From: Chondrilla cf. caribensis
Lineage: Eukaryota; Porifera; Demospongiae; Chondrillida; Chondrillidae
Direction of reading: 5' to 3'
Length of the DNA stretch: 50,000 bases
Assembly: GCA_964020155.1 (NCBI GenBank)
Contig: OZ026555.1
Span: 1,642,515 to 1,692,514, forward strand
This document shows, piece after piece, positions 41,322-50,000 of the stretch. A model generated the notes under the pieces. That model was not told the DNA's origin and did not search any database. It saw only the letters and a list, made by a program, of their open reading frames with translations. Within the stretch, counting starts at the first letter, position 1, and each line of letters begins with the position of its first letter. The translations under genes were made by a program, and so were the position numbers.

Positions 41322-44300
41322 CTAAACATTAAGTTCTCCTCTTAAGTTCATTAGCAACTTTCCAAGATGGTTCTCTCCTCTTCCATCTCCACCGTCACCC
41401 CAGTATCTGTCTCTCTCAGTGTGTTCAACCAAGAGCCGATCTCCAGTCCCCAACAGTCTCTTCTTCAGATCACCATGCTGGGTGAATTTGGCATACAAAG
41501 CAACGTACATCACGTCTTGTTTCACCTCCTCCCAATCGCTCCTCCTCCATCTCGACCCCTGGGGAGAACGGGATATGGTGAAGGCTTCTCTAGCTGTCCC
41601 ACACTCCTGGATGGCATCATAGAGAGGTGTCCCAATGTACTTCTGGGCCTGAAAGTAGTTCTCCGTGGTGGCCCAGCTCTTGTCGTCTACCCAAATATGG
41701 GCTTGATAGAAGTTAGTGAATTCGTAATATGGCTCATGCTTATGGTAAAAGTGCACAGGTCTCTGTGACCTCTTGGATTTTTTCCCACCTGAAAGTAACA
41801 TGCAAACAAGATTAAGTAGATGTCTACAACAAAGCCTGACATAGTCAGTATTCACACAAACGCACGTGGTTGTCCACCATGAGGTCCATCCTTTGTCTTA
41901 GTTTTGCAAGCTGGAAATTAGGCAAGAGGACACCAGTAGTGCAGTAGATGTGTGCACAAGGAATAGTCCAATGTATAAGGGGATTTGCAACTCACCAGTA
42001 GTTGTAACTTCTGCTCCCTTATCCACACTGTTGGAGGTCTCTGGCAATTTTTGGTGGTTGTTCTCCTTTCTTTCACTAGTTGTTTTATTCTGGTGTGTCT
42101 GGACGTCTGGACATTGATTTGTACTATTGAGACTTCGCAGAGTGGATGGCTGGCTGTATAACTGTTCATTGTCTGGCAATAATGCCTGGACATCTCTTTG
42201 CTTACTGTCTGGATTCTCCTGCAATGACATCTGTGTGTGTTCTTTTTCTTGATTACCTTGGTCAGCCACACTCCCCTCTGAAGGTAGGTGCACTTTAAAT
42301 TCTTCACTTTTATCAGAGGATTTCTGACCTTTGACCTTTGTAGACTTTTTATGCAATCCTTGATGTCTTTTCTCTATACAAATTAGCGATAACTTAAGAG
42401 TCAGTACGCACATTACCGATACAGGATCTGTCATTTCATCATATCTTACTGTGATCTGAACAACAGAAGTTGTGATATGTACCATTCTTAGATTTGGTAC
42501 AGTGTCTTGTACAGCCAGTATACTGACAAGTAGGGGGGTGGGGAGTTGACTCTGTACAAACAGGACCAAGGTTACTGTCAGCTACAATCAGTGTGATCTG
42601 ATAGTATACCTCTACGAGTTACTCACCAGAAGCAGCCGATACTGAGGGGTGGTTTGAGGATTCCAGGTCATTACATTCATTGCCCTTTGTGACAGTCTCC
42701 TGTACCATGATCTGCTGGTCCACATTAGCATCACCACTAGAAGGTCTCAAATGGACATGATTATATCCATCATCTAATGTTCTGTCTGGTGGAGGATCAG
42801 GAATGTCTGGTACACTATTTTTAGTGCTTTGCAAGTCTAACTGTTTGTCTTTATCCTCTGAAGTGTCTTTTAAATCTTCATCTTTGCCTTGGCTATCCAT
42901 CTTGCCCTCCAGGGGTCCAGGAGGTTCTTGTTCACAGTCCTGAAATTCCAATGAGTCTTCATCATCAATACTGTTCGAAGAGTCTTTTGATGGTTGGCAA
43001 ATATCTTCACTTCTATCATTCATCTTATTCACTGACAGAGAAACATGCTCACTTCCGGTTCCATCATCAGATGTACCCTGAACTAGTGGCTCAATGCAAT
43101 TCAGCATCTCATCACTACGAGGAGGTTTTACTTCCTTTTGATTTTCTTCAAGCTCACCATCTTGTGGAGGCCTCTGGACTGCAGTACCCTCTGCACCATC
43201 AGAGAAGTCGGAGAAGTCTGATGGAGGCAAATGGGGACCACTGCTACAACTACCGTACTCTATAAGATCAGGAGCAGGCTCTGTATCTTGATCCTCAGGT
43301 TCCTTGCAGTGGCTTAGAGTTGTGCTATCATCCTTGTCGGACGCACCTGTGTATAATGCCATGCAAAATCATAACACTGTGTACACCTTATAATTGAAAC
43401 TACATGCAGTCTACATCTTGCTCATACTAAGTATGGTAACCCTATAGTTAGTACATCTATCACATTCACCTTCCCTGTTTAGCATCCCATCTGGGTCTAT
43501 TGGTGATAAAAGGACCACTGTGTCTTGCGCACCATCAGACAACTTTATCAATGACAAATGAGGAAGACTGCTAGTACTACCCTCTCTTTCAGCAGGCTCG
43601 GTACTGTGATCCTCAAGGTCCTTGTCATGGACCAGTGTTGTGCCATCGTCCTTGTAAGACGCACCTGTAATGTCACACAAAATAACATGTAGTCCCACCT
43701 ACAGCTAGTAAAGGACAGTTCAGCTTGCTCTGTATAAGTACCCTGGTTACAACCACGTTTTGAATTCATTATAATTGTCACACCCTAACTTTTAGACTAG
43801 CACAGTACGTCAACCTGGTCTATAATACTGTGTCGATATAGCGCTGCAAATATAAACCTCCGACAAAAAAAAACAGATTTGGTGTGTCCTTGTAGGTAAT
43901 AACTTGATTAGTTCGACTGTAGACATAGTGTATCGGAGACAAAACAAATAATGTAACATGGCAGTACGATTTGTCCTACCGCCGCCGGTTTCCACATCGG
44001 AAGGATTCCGAAATTCTTCTCGTAAGACCGTCGCACTGTTACTGGTCGCGTCTCGGGAAGACATCTGCGAGAGCTCTACGGTGACAGACGTCTCTGTCCC
44101 TGTAGCGGTGTGCTTCATCTTCCTGACGTGTGTCTTGGGAGAGTTCGCGTAGGTACATAGTTCTAATGGAGGATCTTGCTGAGGACTAAAGCCGCGTCTC
44201 TTTGCTCCAAGAGTTGAGTTTTCTCCTTTCGTTCCATCTTGTTTCTCACGTACAACTGGGGTCTCGGAGCTTTTAGAGGTTTTCCCTGTTGCTTTTCTAC

Positions 44301-44334
44301 GCGTACTCCTGGGCAGGCAGAAAGCGGATCCCAT
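41322..44334 (-). CDS. NADAR-domain protein with putative N-myristoylation signal
   Basis: Five exons: 44334-43980, 43664-43470, 43346-42627, 42373-41996 and 41788-41322; 704 aa, all introns phase 1. The start MGSAFCLPRSTRRK fits an N-myristoylation signal (Gly2, small residue at 6, then basic residues), with Cys6 available for palmitoylation. Residues about 118-550 are acidic and Ser/Thr-rich, probably disordered; exons 2 and 3 both begin GAS-KDD and look like duplicates. The last 155 residues form a NADAR domain: EPYYEFTNFYQ, ATTENYFQAQKYIGTP, DVMYVALYAKFTQHGDLK, LVEHTERDRYWGDGGDG and NHLGKLLMNLRGEL. NADAR enzymes act on N-glycosidic bonds of ADP-ribose or phosphoribose-linked compounds, and bacterial members remove ADP-ribose from guanine. 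An eraser role at a membrane is inferred. Confidence 0.85.
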
Positions 44335-44853
44335 GACTAACTAGATCTTACTATTAGGCACTATACCATATTATAAGAATCATGGTTGACGAACTGGCGA
44401 GCGGATCGGACCGACCGTATAACATTATTACGTTTCGTTTGCGTGAGGACAACCACTATACCGCACACACGTACTAGTGGTAATTCTAGGAATATTTTGG
44501 AATCGTTTCCTGAGAATCATTGTACCATCGCGTTATCCTTAATTGTATACTTTGTATTTATTTAGTATATTACAGCATTAATATGCATGTAAATACGGTC
44601 GTGCATGCAGTCTTGAGGGTCTGGATTCACGAGACCAACTATATAGTCATGCAGCTATTGTCAATTTCAACTCGTGGTTACGCGCAAGATCAATCCGGCC
44701 ACTGTGACAAGGAATTTCACATAATATGAATCATGTACCCAGTACCACTGTGCATCATCATCAAATTGTGCTACAGCAAACAACCAAACTGTGAATAGTG
44801 ATTACAACATAAAAACTCTGTCCATTACAAAACCATGCTTGCAAATGTAAACA
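44335..44853. other. Intergenic region upstream of the NADAR gene
   Basis: Promoter side of the NADAR gene and 3' flank of the next ART gene. A plus-strand open frame at 44520-44729 has no support. Nothing specific is seen. Confidence 0.4.
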
Positions 44854-47066
44854 CTACAGCAACAAGTTCTCTCCTTGGTGCTGGTACACAATGATATGAG
44901 TTGGCAAGGAGGCATGTTCTGAATATGTAGCCACTTCGCCATAGTTCATCCCTCTATGATGTGAAGGGAATGCAGACACGCTGTCATATCCTGGTGGGGG
45001 AGAACTGAGGTTGGTCATGTCCTGGGTTGCTTGGTACACCTTCCCTCGAGCTATCCTGCAAAGAATCAGTGCTCGACAACCACTGTGCCCTTCACTGTAT
45101 TCGTGACATTTTGAAGAGTTTGGACTAAAGTAGAAGGCTTTTCCCAAACGTTGGAATCGTACATGGGTCCCCACCTTGCACTGTAAAAATCCTCTTTGAC
45201 CGATACCACAAGCCCCACACGTACTATTACCACAAAAGTTGCTTGTATTAACTATATTGCAGCGAAGAGTAGTTCCATGAAAGTAGGTAACTTCATTTGG
45301 TGACCCTTTCAGCTGGGTTTTGACATAAGAAGTGTAATTCTTCTGTAATCGGCTGACATCAATACAGAATATACCCTTAATACTGTTCCTCGATGGGGCA
45401 GTCCCTTTTTGCCATGAAGTGAAAAATTGGTTGGAGACTGCTGTGTACTCTTTTGACCCAGGTTGGAGCAACCAAAGGCTTTGTAGTTGTATCCCTGCAT
45501 AGAAATGCAAATTGCAAAATCCTTGTAACTAATAATTAAAATGTAAACTACAACACAACCTTACAAACCCATGTACCAAGTCTGTTCTGTACAAATTTCA
45601 GGAAGTTTATAGCTGTGTCTTGTCACAACAATAAACATAAAATTAATCCATGTTTATGACCAAGGAATACACATTCGTACACTTTTTATACAAGAATATT
45701 TGCAGTGTTAGTGTGTAGATTGTATTATACTAAGTTTAGTCCCGCATTGCTCTGATCCAAACACTGATCAGTCAGCTAGCTGTGGCATGCATTGATGACA
45801 AGCTTACCTTGAAGTCTGGCTGCATTGGCACATGTCTTGCCACAAAAGTCTTCGAACACACCATCGGTTAAGAATCTTTTCTTGGTACAAGAAGGAATCT
45901 TACATTTCTCCCTTGGGGACATGGGTGAAGCTGTTACTGGTTGTGGTGAAGTGCTAACCAAAGGATTACCTATACAAGAAAGCAATATTGACATCTATAA
46001 CACACTGCATGTGTTTCTACAATAACATGAAAGTACCTGTGTTCAGTGACATTCGATTGAACTGGACACCGTGGGATCTTCCGCAAAACTCAAAACCTTG
46101 ATGTACTGGTCTTCCACACCCTGGGAGCTTACATACTTTCATATCTGGATAGGAAACTGGTACACCATATCAAAATAAAGTATACTTATATTGTGATCAG
46201 GCTTTTAACAGCTACCCCTATAGTTAAAGCATGCAAGTAATGGTATCTGTTACAAATATTATTATTAATTAATACCAAGTCTTACAGAATCAGGGGAGAG
46301 AGCTATTACTGTATTTAACCCGGTGTCCTCCCATGTATGTTCTGCAAATGATATTATTATGCAGATCACTAATTTAAAACTAACTATTAGTACATTGAGT
46401 CAACACACATACATATTCTTGTATAATCGCCATGACAAAAGAAAATAATATTATACACCTTGTTTGCATGCACCAGGATAATTTACAGCACAAACCTTGA
46501 GGCCTTTGCGAAAGAGGTGTCGTTAATGATGATGATCCTAGTCTCAATGAGGTCATGGGTTGTACGGGGAGAGAGGCAACGGTTGTAGGGTCAGGTCTTT
46601 GAGCACCAACAAAGTTAGGACTGAAACGTTGCAAGTTATAATCAACTACCATACCATCCCTCACAAGGTCTTCACTACCATATCGCACTTTTTTACTCCC
46701 GTATCCGTAATTCCCCGCATTGTATCCATCCCCTTGCATCTCCTCAAACTCCTCGTCGTCACCACTGTCTTCCTCCTCGGTTTCGTTGTCTTCTTCGTAT
46801 TCTTCGCTTTCCCCCTCCCACTCTTCTACTTCATCATCATCTTCGGAAGAAGATTCGCTCTCCTCATAGAAAGTTTTATTGGCAAAGACTTTAGGAACAG
46901 AACGTCCATTCGGCATAACATCGTTGTTGTGAACTGCCACATGACGAACTGGGGGATGGTGACAGGTAATGCAAGTCTGTCTGCCGTCTTTGAAGACCTT
47001 GTATTCCGGACAGTTACATCCTTCGACGCAACACTGTCGCCGTTCAACTCCTCTGCCGTCTTTCAT
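44854..47066 (-). CDS. PARP-like ADP-ribosyltransferase with Cys/His module and two fingers
   Basis: Four exons: 47066-46496, 46144-46037, 45969-45808 and 45494-44854; 493 aa, phase-1 introns. The start MKDGRGVERRQCC leads into the shared module (C-x4-C-x-C-x12-C-x2-C-x-H-x4-H, residues about 11-40). A strongly acidic Glu/Asp tract follows (about 70-110). Two finger exons come next: CKLPGCGRP..FCGRSHG and CKIPSCTKK..FCGKTCA. The last 213 residues are a PARP-type catalytic domain with extra cysteines (CGACGIG): His in YFHGTTLRC (about residue 353), Tyr in KAFYFSPNSSKCHEYS (about 402) and Glu in MNYGEVATYSEHASLP (about 467). The complete H-Y-E set suggests an active transferase. It is a distinct subgroup from the ART domains at 29780 and 37963. 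Nuclear or nucleic-acid targets are possible given the fingers, but this is inference. Confidence 0.85.
46145..46495. other. Intron 1 of the 44854 ART gene
   Basis: Noncoding between GTTTGT at 46495 (minus strand) and the AG at 46146-46145. No further exon with finger motifs is visible. Confidence 0.5.
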
Positions 47067-47431
47067 TTTATTCTTTGCATCACCATGGGCGGAGTTAATC
47101 CACGTGAGCGTTACTGCAGAATTAACGGGTGTTTCCCCTGGGACTGTTAGTTACGTAACCTTTATTTATAATCTTTGTGGGTTACTTAAAATAGGATGTT
47201 GCTATTATTATTAGGCACAGATTCATATATATAGAGTAACTCATTCAAACTATCCCGTCATTTTATTATTACGCAATACCTAGCCTACAAAGGAAAATGG
47301 AGACCATGAAAATCCTTGGTGACATCGGAGCACAATGCATTGCTACTACTATTAAATGGTATAATTTACAATTTACAAAAATTTATCATTGAAGCAAAAA
47401 CAAAGATTTTTAAATACATGGCTATAAATAT
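47067..47431. other. Intergenic region
   Basis: Promoter side of the ART gene starting at 47066 and 3' flank of the catalytic-only gene ending at 47432. The plus-strand open frames that overlap here are shadows of the acidic coding exon. No clear element. Confidence 0.4.
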
Positions 47432-48517
47432 TTAAAGTTTTAACTTGATGCCGTCCTTCTCATAGAAAATGATGTGTTTGGGGAGTATTGCATTCTGGTT
47501 GTACACAGCTATCTCAGCATAGTTGAGGCTCCCACCGTGAGCACGATGGACTCCAGGTTGTCCATACACACTATCGTAGCCTGCTGGCGGCTCCCTCAAA
47601 TGACTCATGTTGGTCTCTGCCATGTAACACTTTCCCTGGGCCACTTGGCAGTAGAGGAGAGCTCTGCATCGCCCATAGCCCTCGGAATACTCGTGACATT
47701 TTGAAGAATTTGGAGCTAAATAGTATGCAAGTCCGAACCTCTTGAACCATTTCACATGCAAGCCACATTTAGCAGGGGAAAAACCCTCCTGAACTATACC
47801 ACATATGCCGCAGTCATCATCCGAACACAAACACCCGGTGTCCTGTACAGAACACTCAACCACAGTCCCGTGATAAAAATAACCAATGTTGGAAGATCTG
47901 AGGGTTCTGCAATACCCATTGAAGTTGGCCTCCACGGTTTCATTGTGAATAGAATAGACTGTTTTGATATCACCTCGTTTAGGAGGTGTACCTTTGGCCC
48001 AAGTGTCAAGAAATGTCTGGACTACATTGGCCCGCTCCACGGAAAATTCAGAAAGCTTGCTGATATAAGGATCATCTATGAGATAGACAAAGAAAGATAA
48101 ATAGCAGATAGCTACAGTTACCACAACGACATGAAAAATATCCACAACTAAATGAGGTCAGCTAAAAAAGAAGTACAAATTGCAATGAACAGCTGACATG
48201 CTATTTAACGTACATAACAGTTTAGACACTCTGTCAAGTTATATCACTATTATATTATTGTCATAATCTATATAGCACGCGGATTTTTAATAACTGAAGA
48301 GGGTTGGTCTATGGTTGAACCCAACTGATGACAACTGGTGTCGTTAACAGGCACTTTTTCAGTTTATTCACCCCAAGGATTAGCTAGTATAACCTAATTG
48401 AAGGTGTCTCCATACGTAGACACTTTGTCAGGGCTACTGTGATTTATAGTGGTTGTATGCGGGCACATTACATCTTTCATAGATACTCACCTCGACTTCG
48501 TGCATAGACTGCCATTC
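47432..48517 (-). CDS. Catalytic-domain-only PARP-like ADP-ribosyltransferase
   Basis: Two exons, 48517-48493 (MAVYARSR plus one base) and 48075-47432; 222 aa, closing in phase. The body is a PARP-type domain close to that of the 44854 gene: FYHGTVVEC (His), GLAYYLAPNSSKCHEYS (Tyr), SLNYAEIAVYNQNAILP (Glu), and the CGICGIVQEGF cysteine pair. The H-Y-E set is complete, so activity is likely. There is no Cys/His module or finger. The catalytic frame is also open back to an ATG at 48145 that encodes a hydrophobic start (MDIFHVVVVTVAICYLSFFV). A transcript starting in or keeping the intron would give a membrane-anchored or secreted form. Both starts are possible; the spliced one has good GTGAGT and AG signals. 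Confidence 0.75.
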
Positions 48518-48936
48518 AAAATAGAAGAAAGTCAATCTCTTCGCAATGTTTGGGTCTCTTTGCCTATACGAGGAGGAGTGTCCCGGAATAATAAAATTCT
48601 GAAAATCCTACTAGCATTACTTCTGTAACGGTTCCAAGAAATGCCACAAATATGGCCGCTTTCCTTCGGACTCCAGGCACGACGGAGCGATCATACAGTT
48701 GACATTTTTGTCAAGGGAATTAAGTTACCCCTAGGGAAATTTGGTACGTATCGCGCAGTATACGTGGGCATACTGCATAAGTACATCTCTAAAATGGCTG
48801 CCGCGCAGATTTCCAGCATAGAGCTCAGAAGTACTCATAACGTTGAATAAAATTATTACAAATAATAAAAGTAACAAATACATGCGACATAATTACATTG
48901 GTTTCATATAGCTTGTCAACATAAGTGATGTGCATG
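48518..48936. other. Intergenic region
   Basis: Promoter side of the catalytic-only ART gene and 3' flank of the last NADAR gene. A plus-strand open frame at 48641-48850 lacks support. No specific element is seen. Confidence 0.4.
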
Positions 48937-49955
48937 CTACGATCGTGAATGGTTTAAAAGTGACCGCATTGCACTGCTGTCATTCCCACGACGTTGAGTA
49001 GATGGTGACACATGATCTTCACTATGGACTACTGGTCCACATGAGTGGCTACTATGTAACAATGGTGATCCACTGGCTCTGTTACGATGAAACTGCTGCT
49101 GCATTGCAATTGGGTTTGTCTTGAGTACATCGGCATACGTACGGTTAGTTGAATTTCTATCCAAGGTCTGTGTTGTTTGGTTACTTGTGCCATATTTCTG
49201 TTTGGAATATTCTATACAATTTTGTTCACTAGTTTTGTCCTTGGCATCTCTAGTTAAGGATCTACTCCTTGGTCTCAGTTCTTTGTGTTGCTCCGCACAA
49301 ACGTAGTTATTGTGTTTTCGACGGGAAAGTCTATCTAGAGAGCCACTTCTTTCTCTTCTGCCACTACCTGTTCGCTTAATATTTTTTCGTTTGCTACCAT
49401 TGGGATCTAGCTCCTCTCTGACTTTTACCAATATTTCGCCTAGTTTATTCTGACCAGTTCCATCTCCTCCATCACCCCAATATGAGTCATTGCTGGTGTG
49501 TTCAACAATGTTCTTACTCTCAGTTTTGAAGAGAATGTCTTGAAGATCTTTATGCTGAGCAAATTTACTGCGAACTGCTAACAACATGACTTTGTCTTTC
49601 ACTGAAGGAGAATGCCAGTCTCTTCTTATCCATTGTTGGTAATCACGGCGGCGAGCTGTTTCGAATGCCTCTCTTGCTGACTTACAGCATCGTATTTTAT
49701 CTTCAATGGGTGTCCCTGCAAACTTCTGAGCCTGAAAAAAGTGTTCCGTTGTGGGCCATGTCTTTCCAAAGATTCTAACATCTCTTGGAAAAAAGTTGGT
49801 GAATTCAAAATACGGTTCAAAAGAGTGGTAAAATTGAACAGCGTCACAGTCTCCCAGTTTGGCTGGAGACTTCATGCCATATGTGGCTCTCACTGGCGAG
49901 GGTCTTGATGGAAGATGTTGATTACTGCTACCACGGAAACTATGAGAGTCCAGAA
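48937..49955 (-). CDS. NADAR-domain protein, 5' end outside window
   Basis: A terminal exon of 1019 nt (339 codons). Its acceptor is the AG at 49957-49956 and it starts in phase 1, so at least one upstream exon lies beyond the right edge. The NADAR domain comes first: EPYFEFTNFFPRDVRIFG, WPTTEHFFQAQKFAGTP, DKVMLLAVRSKFAQHKDLQ, IVEHTSNDSYWGDGGDG, NKLGEILVKVREEL. A basic Arg/Ser-rich tail of about 150 residues follows (RRERSGSLDRLSRRK, RPRSRSLT), which suits nuclear or RNA-bound location. It differs from the NADAR gene at 41322, whose domain is at the very C-terminus behind a long acidic region. Presumed ADP-ribose eraser or hydrolase; substrate unknown. Confidence 0.85.
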
Positions 49956-50000
49956 CTGAGAAACACATAAATGGAAGAACATTCTAAAAGTGATATTGTC

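Noticed and set aside
46560..47150. Plus-strand 196-residue hydrophobic open frame
   Set aside because: Antisense of the acidic Glu/Asp tract of the ART gene; the hydrophobicity is a mirror of GAA/GAG codons.

Overview
The window looks like metazoan nuclear DNA, most likely from a sponge. Its genes are split into short exons bounded by GT..AG introns, coding lies on both strands, and there are long (TG)n/(CA)n tracts, small inverted-repeat transposons and a degenerate Ty3/gypsy-type retroelement. The sponge assignment is an inference from the family mix (several PARP-like genes, NADAR genes and zinc-finger proteins of one lineage-expanded kind). I saw no rRNA, tRNA or CRISPR.

Layout. (1) 1-10.9 kb, + strand: two tandem copies of a multi-pass membrane protein gene. 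The first is cut by the window edge; the second is complete (10 exons, 368 aa). (2) 11.4-17.1 kb: small genes sharing an N-terminal Cys/His module, C-x4-C-x-C-x(10-12)-C-x(1,2)-C-x-H-x4-H. The largest joins this module to a second zinc finger, a Ser/Thr linker, a PDZ-like segment and an unrecognised conserved C-terminus. (3) 17.4-18.6 kb: decayed copies of neighbouring exons, including an antisense piece of an ADP-ribosyltransferase exon. (4) 18.8-29.5 kb, + strand: one large gene coding for a protein kinase domain, a coiled coil built from tandem 63-nt exons, then the same zinc-finger/PDZ-like/C-terminal tail. A solo-type retroelement sits inside the exon array. (5) 29.8-49.96 kb, all minus strand: ADP-ribosyltransferase (ART) gene fragment, a secreted glycosidase-like gene, a multi-finger ART gene, a NADAR gene, a finger plus ART gene, a catalytic-domain-only ART gene, and a second NADAR gene cut by the right edge.

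How they may work together. ART/PARP domains attach ADP-ribose from NAD+. NADAR domains are known in bacteria to remove ADP-ribose from nucleobases. Here candidate writers and erasers alternate on one strand, and several carry the same Cys/His modules as the nearby kinase-type gene. The inference is a lineage-specific ADP-ribose signalling or defence locus that grew by tandem duplication, exon shuffling and partial gene loss. The sequence shows the domains and the layout; the joint function is not shown.

Exon boundaries were set by hand from GT/AG sites, codon phase and paralogue comparison. Phases close without internal stops in all the complete genes except where noted (the kinase exon 3' end, and one lost acceptor in the 38-41 kb ART gene).
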